Below are positions 42,098 to 48,551 of a DNA stretch of 48,551 bases, one piece after another. The stretch's first letter is position 1. Every line of letters begins with the position of its first letter. Source of the DNA: Brucella haematophila (GTDB lineage: Bacteria > Pseudomonadota > Alphaproteobacteria > Rhizobiales > Rhizobiaceae); NCBI RefSeq assembly GCF_005938105.1, contig NZ_VCPE01000025.1, positions 1-48,551 of the forward strand, given 5' to 3'. The position numbers and the translations under genes are program-made. A model generated the notes under the pieces. That model worked only from the letters and a program-made list of their open reading frames with translations, was not told the DNA's origin and searched no databases.

Positions 42098-42979
42098 TCA
42101 CCGCTCCAGTTTCAACATGTCGCGAATATCGTTCGGGGTGGAACCCTGTTCGCGTAGCGATGCAAGAGCGGTATCCTTGCGGCTTTTCGACAGTTTCAGC
42201 CCGTCATCACCCAACACCAGATGGTGGTGGTGATAAAGTGGTTCCGGCAGGTCGAGGAGCTTTTGCAGGAGACGATGCACTGCGGTCGCTTGGAAGAGAT
42301 CGCTGCCGCGCACGACATGGGTAACGCCTTGCAGGGCATCGTCCACCACCACGGAAAGATGATAGCTGGTTGGCGTGTCCTTGCGTGCGATGATCACGTC
42401 ACCCCATTTGGCGGGGTCGGCGGCAATGCGCCCCGTTTCGCCATCCGGCCCCGTGCCGCTTTCTTCCCAGAACAATGGCTCGCCCGCAGCGGCCAGAGCC
42501 TTTTCCATATCAAGACGCCAGGCATAGGCAACGCCCGAGACGATCCGTTCCAGCCGCTCTTTTTCGGAGAGGTTGCGCTCGCCGCTTGGATAAAGCGGCG
42601 TCCCGTCGGGATCGGACGGCCAGTCCTTGCCCTTGGCGTGGGCTTCACCGATCCGCTCGCGCACTTCGCCACGGCTGAGAAAGGCTGGATAGACGAGGCC
42701 CTTGTCGGCCAGTTTTGTCAGCGCATTGCGATATTCGCCGAAATGTTCCGACTGGCGGCGCACGGGCTTTTCCCATGAAAGGCCAAGCCAGTGCAGATCG
42801 TCGTAAATGCCCTGTTCAAGCTCCGGCGTGCAGCGCGCCGTGTCGATATCTTCCATGCGCAGCAGAAAGCGACCGTCGATTTCGTTCGCCATGCGTGCAT
42901 TGAGAAGGGCTGAATAGGCATGGCCGAGATGCAATTGGCCATTGGGGCTTGGTGCGAAGCGAAAGACGGGTCTGGTCAT
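42098..42979 (-). CDS. gluQ: glutamyl-Q tRNA(Asp) synthetase
   Basis: A 293-residue tRNA-modifying enzyme (GluQRS) that puts glutamate on queuosine in the anticodon of tRNA-Asp. It is a glutamyl-tRNA synthetase fragment with HLGH (HIGH box) at the start, RMEDIDTARC, and KLSKS (KMSKS box) near the end, but without the anticodon-binding domain. The four zinc-ligand residues of the E. coli enzyme (a C-x-C and later Y/C) are absent here: the segment reads VYPAFLSRGEVRERIG and PLYPSGERN. So this member probably has no zinc. Confidence 0.9.
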   Translation of the reverse strand: MTRPVFRFAPSPNGQLHLGHAYSALLNARMANEIDGRFLLRMEDIDTARCTPELEQGIYDDLHWLGLSWEKPVRRQSEHFGEYRNALTKLADKGLVYPAFLSRGEVRERIGEAHAKGKDWPSDPDGTPLYPSGERNLSEKERLERIVSGVAYAWRLDMEKALAAAGEPLFWEESGTGPDGETGRIAADPAKWGDVIIARKDTPTSYHLSVVVDDALQGVTHVVRGSDLFQATAVHRLLQKLLDLPEPLYHHHHLVLGDDGLKLSKSRKDTALASLREQGSTPNDIRDMLKLER

Positions 42980-43061
42980 GATTGTGGCAGTTGCCGGTTC
43001 TTATTGATTGTCATTGAGGCACATTGGTACTTTGTTGGTGATTGAAATGAAAGGCCACAGC

Positions 43062-43706
43062 ATGCAGCGCATCGATACATTGGACGATATAGAGGCAGGC
43101 CTCGAAGCGCTGGTGCTTGCCGATGAGCGGCTGGCCGATATTCGCAGCCGCGCCCATGCCGTGCCGCTGCGCCGCTCACAGCCCGGCTTTGAAAGTCTGG
43201 CTTCCATTATCGTGGCGCAGCAGGTTTCAACCGCAAGCGCTGCGGCCATCTGGGCGCGGTTGAAACAGGCGATCGATCCGCTGACGCCGCAGGCCTATAT
43301 TGACGGCGGCGAGGAGGCATGGCGGTTTGCCGGCCTGTCGCGGCCCAAGCAAAGGACGCTTCTGGCTGTGTCGCAGGCGCTGGCGGATGACGGGCTTGAT
43401 CTGCACGGGCTTTGCGACTTGCCTGCGGAGGAAGCTATTGCCGCTCTCACGGCGATAAAGGGCATCGGGCCGTGGACGGCTGAAGTCTATCTGCTGTTTG
43501 CAGCCGGTCATCCGGATGTGTTTCCGGCGGGCGATGTGGCGCTGCAAGCAGCCGTCGGCCATGCCTTCGCGCATGAAACGCGCCCGGACGCCAAAGCGTT
43601 GCGGCTTTTGGCGGAAGATTGGGCGCCCTGGCGCGGCGTTGCGGCGCGATTGTTCTGGGCCTATTACGCGGCAATCAAGGGGCGCGAGGCGGCCCCACTT
43701 TTGTAG
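43062..43706 (+). CDS. DNA-3-methyladenine glycosylase (AlkA/HhH-GPD type)
   Basis: A 214-residue base-excision enzyme that removes alkylated bases. The helix-hairpin-helix LTAIKGIGPWTAEVYLLFA (129-147) and the catalytic aspartate D158 in FPAGDVALQAAVG are clear. The N-terminal part (FESLASIIVAQQVSTASAAAIWARL) fits the DNA glycosylase half. It is shorter than E. coli AlkA, as usual for this subgroup. I chose ATG 43062; ATG 43047 and 43008 are also in frame. It is divergent from gluQ. Confidence 0.88.
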   Translation: MQRIDTLDDIEAGLEALVLADERLADIRSRAHAVPLRRSQPGFESLASIIVAQQVSTASAAAIWARLKQAIDPLTPQAYIDGGEEAWRFAGLSRPKQRTLLAVSQALADDGLDLHGLCDLPAEEAIAALTAIKGIGPWTAEVYLLFAAGHPDVFPAGDVALQAAVGHAFAHETRPDAKALRLLAEDWAPWRGVAARLFWAYYAAIKGREAAPLL

Positions 43707-43980
43707 ATGCTTCTGTAAATGTTGCGTGTTTCCGGTGGCATAAATGCGTTTCCGCTTCACAATCCTGTCACGTCGGGCTTACATTATCCGCATCAGCTGA
43801 TGACGGTATTTCGATTCGCAGAAGCTTGATTTTCTGCTGATTGCAGTCCCGTCCTCGCGAGGTTGGAGCGTCGTTGTTGCGCCCACAATGGACGCGCGGC
43901 GCTCCGATGAAGAGCGCAATTCCGCTTGGAAAGTCGTCGTTTTCGCCCTTTCTCGGAGTTGCTCTGAAGGAGGTGCGTCC

Positions 43981-44553
43981 TTGACCATTGCAGTCTCACC
44001 CCGGACCGTCTCGACGAGTGGCTTGCCCGCTCTGGTCCTCAATGCGGATTATCGTCCGCTCAGTTATTATCCCTTATCGCTCTGGTCATGGCAGGATGCG
44101 ATCAAGGCGGTCTTTCTCGAACGCGTGAATATCGTCGCGGAATACGATCAGATCGTTTCCTCGCCGTCTTTCTCCATGCGTGTTCCGAGTGTGATCTGCC
44201 TGAAGGATTATGTGAAGCCGCCACGCTATCCGGCGTTTACGCGCTTCAATCTCTTCCTGCGTGATCGTTTTGAGTGCCAGTATTGCGGCTCGCCGCATGA
44301 CCTGACCTTCGATCACGTCACCCCGCGTTGCCATGGCGGCGAGACGACGTGGGAAAATGTGGTCGCCGCATGCTCACCATGCAATTTGCGCAAGGGCGGT
44401 CTCATGCCTGCCGCTGCGCATATGTGGCCGCGTCAAAAGCCGGTCATGCCGACCGTGCAGGATCTGCACAATAATGGTCGTCTTTTCCCGCCCAACCATC
44501 TGCACGATAGCTGGCTCGATTTTCTGTATTGGGATGTCGAACTGGAGCCTTGA
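43981..44553 (+). CDS. HNH endonuclease-fold protein
   Basis: A 190-residue protein. The HNH site is FECQYCGSPHDLTFDHVTPRCHGGETTWENVVAACSPCN, here in positions: zinc cysteines C99, C102, C131 and C134, catalytic H112 after D111, and N126. Proteins like this are widespread in alphaproteobacteria as single genes; their role is unknown (DNA repair or processing is a guess). The start is a TTG at 43981 with an excellent AAGGAGGT six bases before it. The frame extends back to 43888, but the ribosome site settles the choice. A 274-base leader without a gene precedes it; it holds a palindrome CATCAGCTGATG near 43792. Confidence 0.87.
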   Translation: MTIAVSPRTVSTSGLPALVLNADYRPLSYYPLSLWSWQDAIKAVFLERVNIVAEYDQIVSSPSFSMRVPSVICLKDYVKPPRYPAFTRFNLFLRDRFECQYCGSPHDLTFDHVTPRCHGGETTWENVVAACSPCNLRKGGLMPAAAHMWPRQKPVMPTVQDLHNNGRLFPPNHLHDSWLDFLYWDVELEP

Positions 44554-44635
44554 CGCATGTTGCGCAAAACCGCGTAGCAATCTTGCGACAACAATATGCG
44601 AAAAAAGAAGACCTAAGCCCCCTCAGAATCTTCCC

Positions 44636-45157
44636 TTACTTCCCACTCTTCGCAAAAGCGCCGTAGTAGCCGATGGCTGCAAAGAGCAGACTTGCGACGA
44701 CATTCCATCCGGCAAAGGACAGACCGAGGAAAAAGCCGGGTGCGCTGTCGCATGCAGGCGGATGCGTGTTGAGGTCACCTAAGAGATTACCCGCATCCAG
44801 CGTGACTTTCATCGTCGCCGCGCTGCAATCGGTGGGGCCGGGCCAGTATTTCAGCTCAACGCCCGTGTGATAGGCGGCCAGCGCCAGACCATAGGTCATC
44901 AGCAGCGCGCCGATCAGGATCAGGCCGCGCGTCAGGATTGGCGGCCACTTCAATCCATAAGAAAGCCACGCTACTGCCAGAACCGGTACGCCAATATAAT
45001 AAGGCATGCGCTCTTCAAGGCAGAGCTTGCATGGCATGAAGCCCGCAAGGTGCTCGAAGCCAAGGGCGGTGCCGACGGTTGCGGCCAGACCGACCGTCAT
45101 GATGCCAGCGGTCCAAACCTGAACCTTGCCAACCGGATTATTGAGTGCAAATGCCAT
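44636..45157 (-). CDS. dsbB: disulfide bond formation protein DsbB
   Basis: A 173-residue inner-membrane protein that re-oxidises the periplasmic thiol oxidase DsbA and passes electrons to quinone. Four helices are visible. The two active cysteine pairs are C43-K-L-C46 on the first periplasmic loop and C111 with C136 on the second (PTDCSAA, PPACDSA). The start ATG at 45157 follows GAAATTTCAG-like sequence with a poor ribosome site (TCAGGAAATTTCAG). dsbA is not in the window. Confidence 0.92.
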   Translation of the reverse strand: MAFALNNPVGKVQVWTAGIMTVGLAATVGTALGFEHLAGFMPCKLCLEERMPYYIGVPVLAVAWLSYGLKWPPILTRGLILIGALLMTYGLALAAYHTGVELKYWPGPTDCSAATMKVTLDAGNLLGDLNTHPPACDSAPGFFLGLSFAGWNVVASLLFAAIGYYGAFAKSGK

Positions 45158-45251
45158 CTGAAATTTCCTGACGCAGCTCTTTATATGCAGCTAAACTAAG
45201 ATAGAGGCTTGTTTCCAAGCAATTTATTTTGACCGGCGTGAGGCAGCCGGA

Positions 45252-45842
45252 TCAGGCGTGAAGATATTTCACAGCAAAAAACAGGGCGATGAGCACCACC
45301 GCCACGGCGCTGGCGATCAGGCCAAGGCGTTTTTCGATGAAATGGCGGATCGGCTCGCCATAGCGGCGCAGCAGCCAGGCCAGAAAATAGAAGCGCGCGC
45401 CGCGTGCTACGATTGCCGATGCGATGAACAGCCAGATATTGACGCCGGCCGCGCCCGACAGGATCGTCACCACCTTGATCGGCGGCAGATGGGCAAGGCC
45501 AGATGTAATGAGCATCAGCAAAATGGCGTCGGCGCTGGTCGTGCCGCGCAGCTGCTCGAACGTGTCGAGCTTGCCATACATTTCCAGCACCGGCTTGGCG
45601 ATCTGTTCATAGGCGTGATAGCCGAGATACCAGCCCGCAATACCGCCAAGCACCGACGAAACGGTGGCGATAAAGGCATAGCGCCAGGCGCGTTCCGGAC
45701 GGGCCAGTGCCATTGGCAGAAACAGAACATCTGCCGGGACAAGGAAAACCGAACTTTCCACGAAAGCGATGATGGCCAGCCACCATTCGGCTGATTTTCG
45801 GGAGGCAAGTGAGATCGTCCAGTCGTAAAGGCGGCGCAGCAT
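45252..45842 (-). CDS. YqaA/DedA-related membrane protein
   Basis: A 196-residue inner-membrane protein of the VTT (SNARE-associated/DedA) superfamily. The family block is SSVFLVPADVLFLPMALARPERAWRYAFIATVSSVLGGIAGWYLGYHAYE (pieces), followed by AHLPPIKVVTILSGAAGVNIWLFIASAIVARGARFYFLAWLLRRYG. YqaA-type members lack a proven substrate; DedA relatives move lipids across membranes. I chose ATG 45842; the frame extends to 45935 but through the gabD terminator. It follows gabD on the same strand. Confidence 0.86.
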   Translation of the reverse strand: MLRRLYDWTISLASRKSAEWWLAIIAFVESSVFLVPADVLFLPMALARPERAWRYAFIATVSSVLGGIAGWYLGYHAYEQIAKPVLEMYGKLDTFEQLRGTTSADAILLMLITSGLAHLPPIKVVTILSGAAGVNIWLFIASAIVARGARFYFLAWLLRRYGEPIRHFIEKRLGLIASAVAVVLIALFFAVKYLHA

Positions 45843-45895
45843 GGATTGTCCGGATAATGTGCGGCGGATAGCCGTCGTTGCGATTGCACCGTCTA

Positions 45896-45932
45896 TAAAT
45901 AAAAAAGACGGCGCGAACAATGCGCGCCGTCT
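45896..45932 (-). terminator. Rho-independent terminator of gabD
   Basis: AGACGGCGCG (45906-45915) pairs with CGCGCCGTCT (45923-45932); the minus strand continues in TTTTTTATTT. Confidence 0.93.
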
Positions 45933-45952
45933 CATTCATTACATTGCAACGA

Positions 45953-47404
45953 TCAGCGCTTGTAGGCGCTGCAGATATATTTGGTTTCTAGATATTCCTC
46001 GATGCCGTATTTCGAGCCTTCGCGGCCGAGACCCGATTGCTTGACGCCGCCGAATGGAGCGACCTCGTTGGAGATCAGGCCGGTATTGTGGCCGACCATG
46101 CCATATTCGAGGCCTTCGCCGACGCGGATCGCACGGCTGAAGTTCTCTGTATAGAAGTAAGCGGCGAGACCGAAGATCGTATCATTGGCCATGGCCAGCA
46201 CTTCTTCTTCCGTGTCGAAGGCGAAAAGCGGAGCCAGCGGGCCGAATGTCTCTTCCTGCGCGACGGCCATGTCAGACGTGACGCCGGTGAGAATGCCCGG
46301 TTCGAAGAACAGGCCGCCCAGTTCCTTGCCGCCGGTGATGAGCTTTGCGCCTTTCGAAACGGCATCTTCAATATGCGCCTTGACCTTGGTGATCGCCTTT
46401 TCCTCGATCATCGGGCCGATGGCGACGCCCGGTTCCGTGCCGTTGCCAACCTTCAGCGCCTTGACCTTTTCAGCGAGCTTTTCGGCGAACTTGTCGTATA
46501 TGCCGCGCTGAACATAAATGCGGTTGGCGCAAACGCAGGTCTGACCGGCATTGCGATATTTGGAAATCATCGCGCCTTCCACAGCGGCGTCGAGATCGGC
46601 GTCGTCAAAGACGATAAACGGCGCATTGCCGCCAAGTTCGAGCGACACTCTTTTGATCGTCGGTGCGCACTGCGCCATCAACAGGCGGCCTACTTCGGTC
46701 GAGCCGGTAAAGGAAAGCTTGCGCACAATATCATTGCTGGTCAGTTCGGCACCGATATCGCGTGCCTTGCCGGTCACGATCTGCAACACACCAGCAGGGA
46801 TGCCAGCCTTTTCAGCCAGAACGCCAAGCGCCAGAGCCGTCAGCGGGGTCAGATCGGCGGGGCGCACGATCATTGTGCAGCCAGCAGCAAGCGCGGGTGC
46901 AGCCTTGCGGGTGATCATGGCCGCAGGGAAGTTCCATGGTGTGATTGCTGCGGTGACGCCGACCGGCTGGCGGATCACCGTCAGACGCTGTCCAACCTGC
47001 GGGGCAGGGATGGTGTCGCCATAGACACGCTTCGCTTCTTCCGCGAACCATTCAATGAAAGACGCGGCATAGAGCACTTCACCGCGCGCTTCGGCCAGAG
47101 GCTTGCCCTGTTCCGACGTCATGATCAGCGCGATATCGTCTGCATTGGCGACAATGAGGTCGAACCATTTGCGCAAAATGCCGGCGCGTTCCTTGGCGGT
47201 CTTCGCGGCCCAGCCGGGCAGCGCCTTGGCGGAAGCATCGATAACGTCCTTGATCGTGTCCACCGACAGCGACGGGACGGTGCCGACCACCGAGCCATCA
47301 GCCGGGTTTGTCACATTGATGGTCTTGCCGTCAGCCGCATCGATCCAGCGACCGTCGACCAGGCATTTCGATTGAAGCAGCGAGGGGTCTTTCAAGGTGA
47401 TCAT
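45953..47404 (-). CDS. gabD: NAD(P)-dependent succinate-semialdehyde dehydrogenase
   Basis: A 483-residue aldehyde dehydrogenase that oxidises succinate semialdehyde to succinate, ending the GABA shunt. The catalytic cysteine C290 (NAGQTCVCANR) and general base E256 (SLELGGNAP) are present, with WNFP at 157-160 and FTGSTEVGR. PWNFPAAMITRKAAPALAAGC is typical of GabD. One oddity is R181 in IVRPADLTP, where most relatives have Lys that holds the cofactor. I prefer ATG 47404 over 47431, which lacks a ribosome site. Divergent from an IclR regulator with a shared palindrome, so it is probably regulated by it. Confidence 0.9.
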   Translation of the reverse strand: MITLKDPSLLQSKCLVDGRWIDAADGKTINVTNPADGSVVGTVPSLSVDTIKDVIDASAKALPGWAAKTAKERAGILRKWFDLIVANADDIALIMTSEQGKPLAEARGEVLYAASFIEWFAEEAKRVYGDTIPAPQVGQRLTVIRQPVGVTAAITPWNFPAAMITRKAAPALAAGCTMIVRPADLTPLTALALGVLAEKAGIPAGVLQIVTGKARDIGAELTSNDIVRKLSFTGSTEVGRLLMAQCAPTIKRVSLELGGNAPFIVFDDADLDAAVEGAMISKYRNAGQTCVCANRIYVQRGIYDKFAEKLAEKVKALKVGNGTEPGVAIGPMIEEKAITKVKAHIEDAVSKGAKLITGGKELGGLFFEPGILTGVTSDMAVAQEETFGPLAPLFAFDTEEEVLAMANDTIFGLAAYFYTENFSRAIRVGEGLEYGMVGHNTGLISNEVAPFGGVKQSGLGREGSKYGIEEYLETKYICSAYKR

Positions 47405-47439
47405 GTCAGATGTTCCGTCCCGGTCTTGCATTGATTAAT

Positions 47440-47474
47440 TGTTCAATATATTGAACAGTCTTCGATATATTGAA
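47440..47474. promoter_or_regulatory. palindromic operator between gabD and the IclR gene
   Basis: TGTTCAATATATTGAACA (47440-47457) is a perfect 18-base palindrome, and a second, imperfect copy TTCGATATATTGAA (47461-47474) has its centre 19 bases away. The pair lies in the divergent promoter region. IclR-type proteins bind palindromes of this size, so this is the likely operator for both genes. Confidence 0.75.
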
Positions 47475-47556
47475 TTAAACAGATCATGCCGACCAAAGTC
47501 AATCACTCAGCCGATGATCTGTTGGGCAGATGGCGAGCAAGCACAGGAATGAAACG

Positions 47557-48375
47557 ATGACTGACCAGGCAGGTTCCCTCAAACTGGTTCCGGCGGTCAT
47601 GCGCGCGGCCCAGATACTGGATCTAATCGCCAAGGCCGGTGACGGCATAAGCGGGGCGCTGAAACTATCCGATATTGCGCGTCAGGCCGGATTACCCAAA
47701 AGCAGCGTGCATGGGCTTTGCCAGACATTGGTTCATCTGAAGCTTCTCAAATTCAATAATGACGGCAGCTTTTCCATGGGGCCGCAGTCGGTGCGCTGGG
47801 CCAATGTCTTTCTGGCGGGTAGCGATATTGTCGAGGTGTTTCATGAGGCGGTCGCGCAGGCAGAGGGGCTTGGCGCCTATACGCTGACGCTTTCACATCT
47901 CGATGGTCCGGATGTCATCTATCTATCCTGCCGCAATTCCACCGCGCCGCTCGGGATTACGTTCCGCATCGGCATGCGTGTTCCCGCAGTCTTTACGGCG
48001 ACAGGCAAGGCGATGCTCGCGGCAATGCCGGATGAGGAGCGGGTGCGTCATCTTCCGGAACATTGGCCGGATCTCGCCACACCGGCGAGCGTCGCTTCGC
48101 TGAAAGCACTCGAAGTCGAGATGGCTGGTGTAAAAGAGAAGGGCTATTCCCTTGATGACGGCCAGTTGCGCGAAGGCATGTTCTGTATTGGCGCTGCAAT
48201 CTATGAACAGCCGCACCGTCCCAGCGCGGGCATTGCTCTTTCCATGATGGCGGCAGAGGCTCGTCCCGAAGTGATTGTTGAGATCGGCCGGCGGATGCGA
48301 GCGCTTGCGGATGATGTCGCCGAGCGAATGGGCTGGGCTTCCGCGTCAGAATCACCTGTTCAGATTGATGAATAA
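47557..48375 (+). CDS. IclR-family transcriptional regulator
   Basis: A 272-residue regulator. The winged helix is LKLSDIARQAGLPKSSVHGLCQTLVHLKLLKF (about 45-80). The effector domain from residue 100 ends in GIALSMMAAEARPEVIVEIGRRMRALADDVAERMGW, the usual IclR finish. It is divergent from gabD, so control of succinate-semialdehyde or GABA metabolism is inferred. The start ATG 47557 has AGGAA upstream; ATG 47530 is in frame but without a site. Confidence 0.9.
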   Translation: MTDQAGSLKLVPAVMRAAQILDLIAKAGDGISGALKLSDIARQAGLPKSSVHGLCQTLVHLKLLKFNNDGSFSMGPQSVRWANVFLAGSDIVEVFHEAVAQAEGLGAYTLTLSHLDGPDVIYLSCRNSTAPLGITFRIGMRVPAVFTATGKAMLAAMPDEERVRHLPEHWPDLATPASVASLKALEVEMAGVKEKGYSLDDGQLREGMFCIGAAIYEQPHRPSAGIALSMMAAEARPEVIVEIGRRMRALADDVAERMGWASASESPVQIDE

Positions 48376-48436
48376 GGAGTAAATTTCTGTCTTTCTCTCT
48401 GTGGAAAAGAAAATCGCTTTTTTGGTGAAACGCGTG

Positions 48437-48466
48437 TTGACAGTTTGAGAGCTGGGGGCCTATATA
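48437..48466 (+). promoter_or_regulatory. strong promoter, probably of an rRNA operon
   Basis: TTGACA (48437-48442), 18 bases, TATATA (48461-48466), followed by GCGCCACAACG. No protein gene starts after it within the window. In Rhizobiales this near-consensus promoter with such a leader is usual upstream of 16S rRNA genes. The rRNA itself lies beyond the window end. Confidence 0.65.
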
Positions 48467-48534
48467 GCGCCACAACGAGGGCGGCGACGCTGCTAGCGGC
48501 AGGTTGCTTCGTCCTTGAGTTCTGGTGAAAGTGG

Positions 48535-48540
48535 TTGACT
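48535..48540 (+). promoter_or_regulatory. possible second -35 box before the rRNA operon
   Basis: TTGACT near the right end may be the -35 element of a second tandem promoter. Its -10 box would lie outside the window. Confidence 0.3.
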
Positions 48541-48551
48541 TAGTGTTGGCT

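Overview
The window is chromosomal DNA of an alphaproteobacterium in the Rhizobiales, most likely Brucella in the broad sense (including Ochrobactrum). The evidence is the protein set, the general-stress cluster phyR-nepR-ecfG beside a Mur-type Fur regulator, a perfect Irr operator in front of mbfA, and palindromic intergenic repeats of the Bru-RS type. I cannot name the species. Most of the window is ordinary core chromosome; I see no CRISPR array, prophage or insertion sequence.

Left part (1-13.5 kb): an outer-membrane beta-barrel protein; serine synthesis (serC behind a two-hairpin leader, serA, a GNAT enzyme); purA; a one-pass membrane protein of unknown role; a periplasmic pyrophosphatase; a DJ-1/AraC regulator divergent from a rhodanese; the heat-shock sigma factor rpoH; rluD and a DUF6476-like membrane protein. 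Five palindromic repeats lie between these genes, two of them touching stop codons.

Middle (13.5-21.4 kb): tRNA-Glu(CTC), very small genes, the Fur-family gene mur and the general stress response locus. I find promoters of the EcfG type (GGAAC, 16 or 17 bases, CGTT) in front of phyR, in front of a DUF1328 gene, and at 14847-14871, where no protein gene follows. That last promoter faces a roughly 160-base stretch with four stem-loops, C-rich unpaired segments and a Rho-independent terminator: a strong candidate for a stress-induced small RNA. A weaker EcfG-like site precedes nepR-ecfG. Two histidine kinases of the HWE/HisKA_2 type flank the locus, followed by a DUF883/YqjD protein, a holin-like protein and a 52-residue membrane protein.

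Right part (21.4-48.5 kb): exbB-exbD-tonB for iron uptake energy; macA-macB efflux; tadE-tadG; dut; an SDR enzyme and an Lrp regulator; DUF6356 and a class II amidotransferase; the iron exporter mbfA; an MFS transporter; a SulP transporter; an XRE-cupin regulator with two GNAT enzymes; an AT-rich orphan gene; glcB; gluQRS; a 3-methyladenine glycosylase; an HNH protein; dsbB; a YqaA-type protein; gabD divergent from an IclR regulator with a perfect 18-bp palindrome between them. The window ends in a strong promoter that looks like the start of a ribosomal RNA operon.

Themes: iron and manganese control (mur, Irr box, mbfA, exbBD-tonB) and stress control (rpoH, EcfG system, small RNA candidate). 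All functional names rest on reading motifs by eye, without database search.
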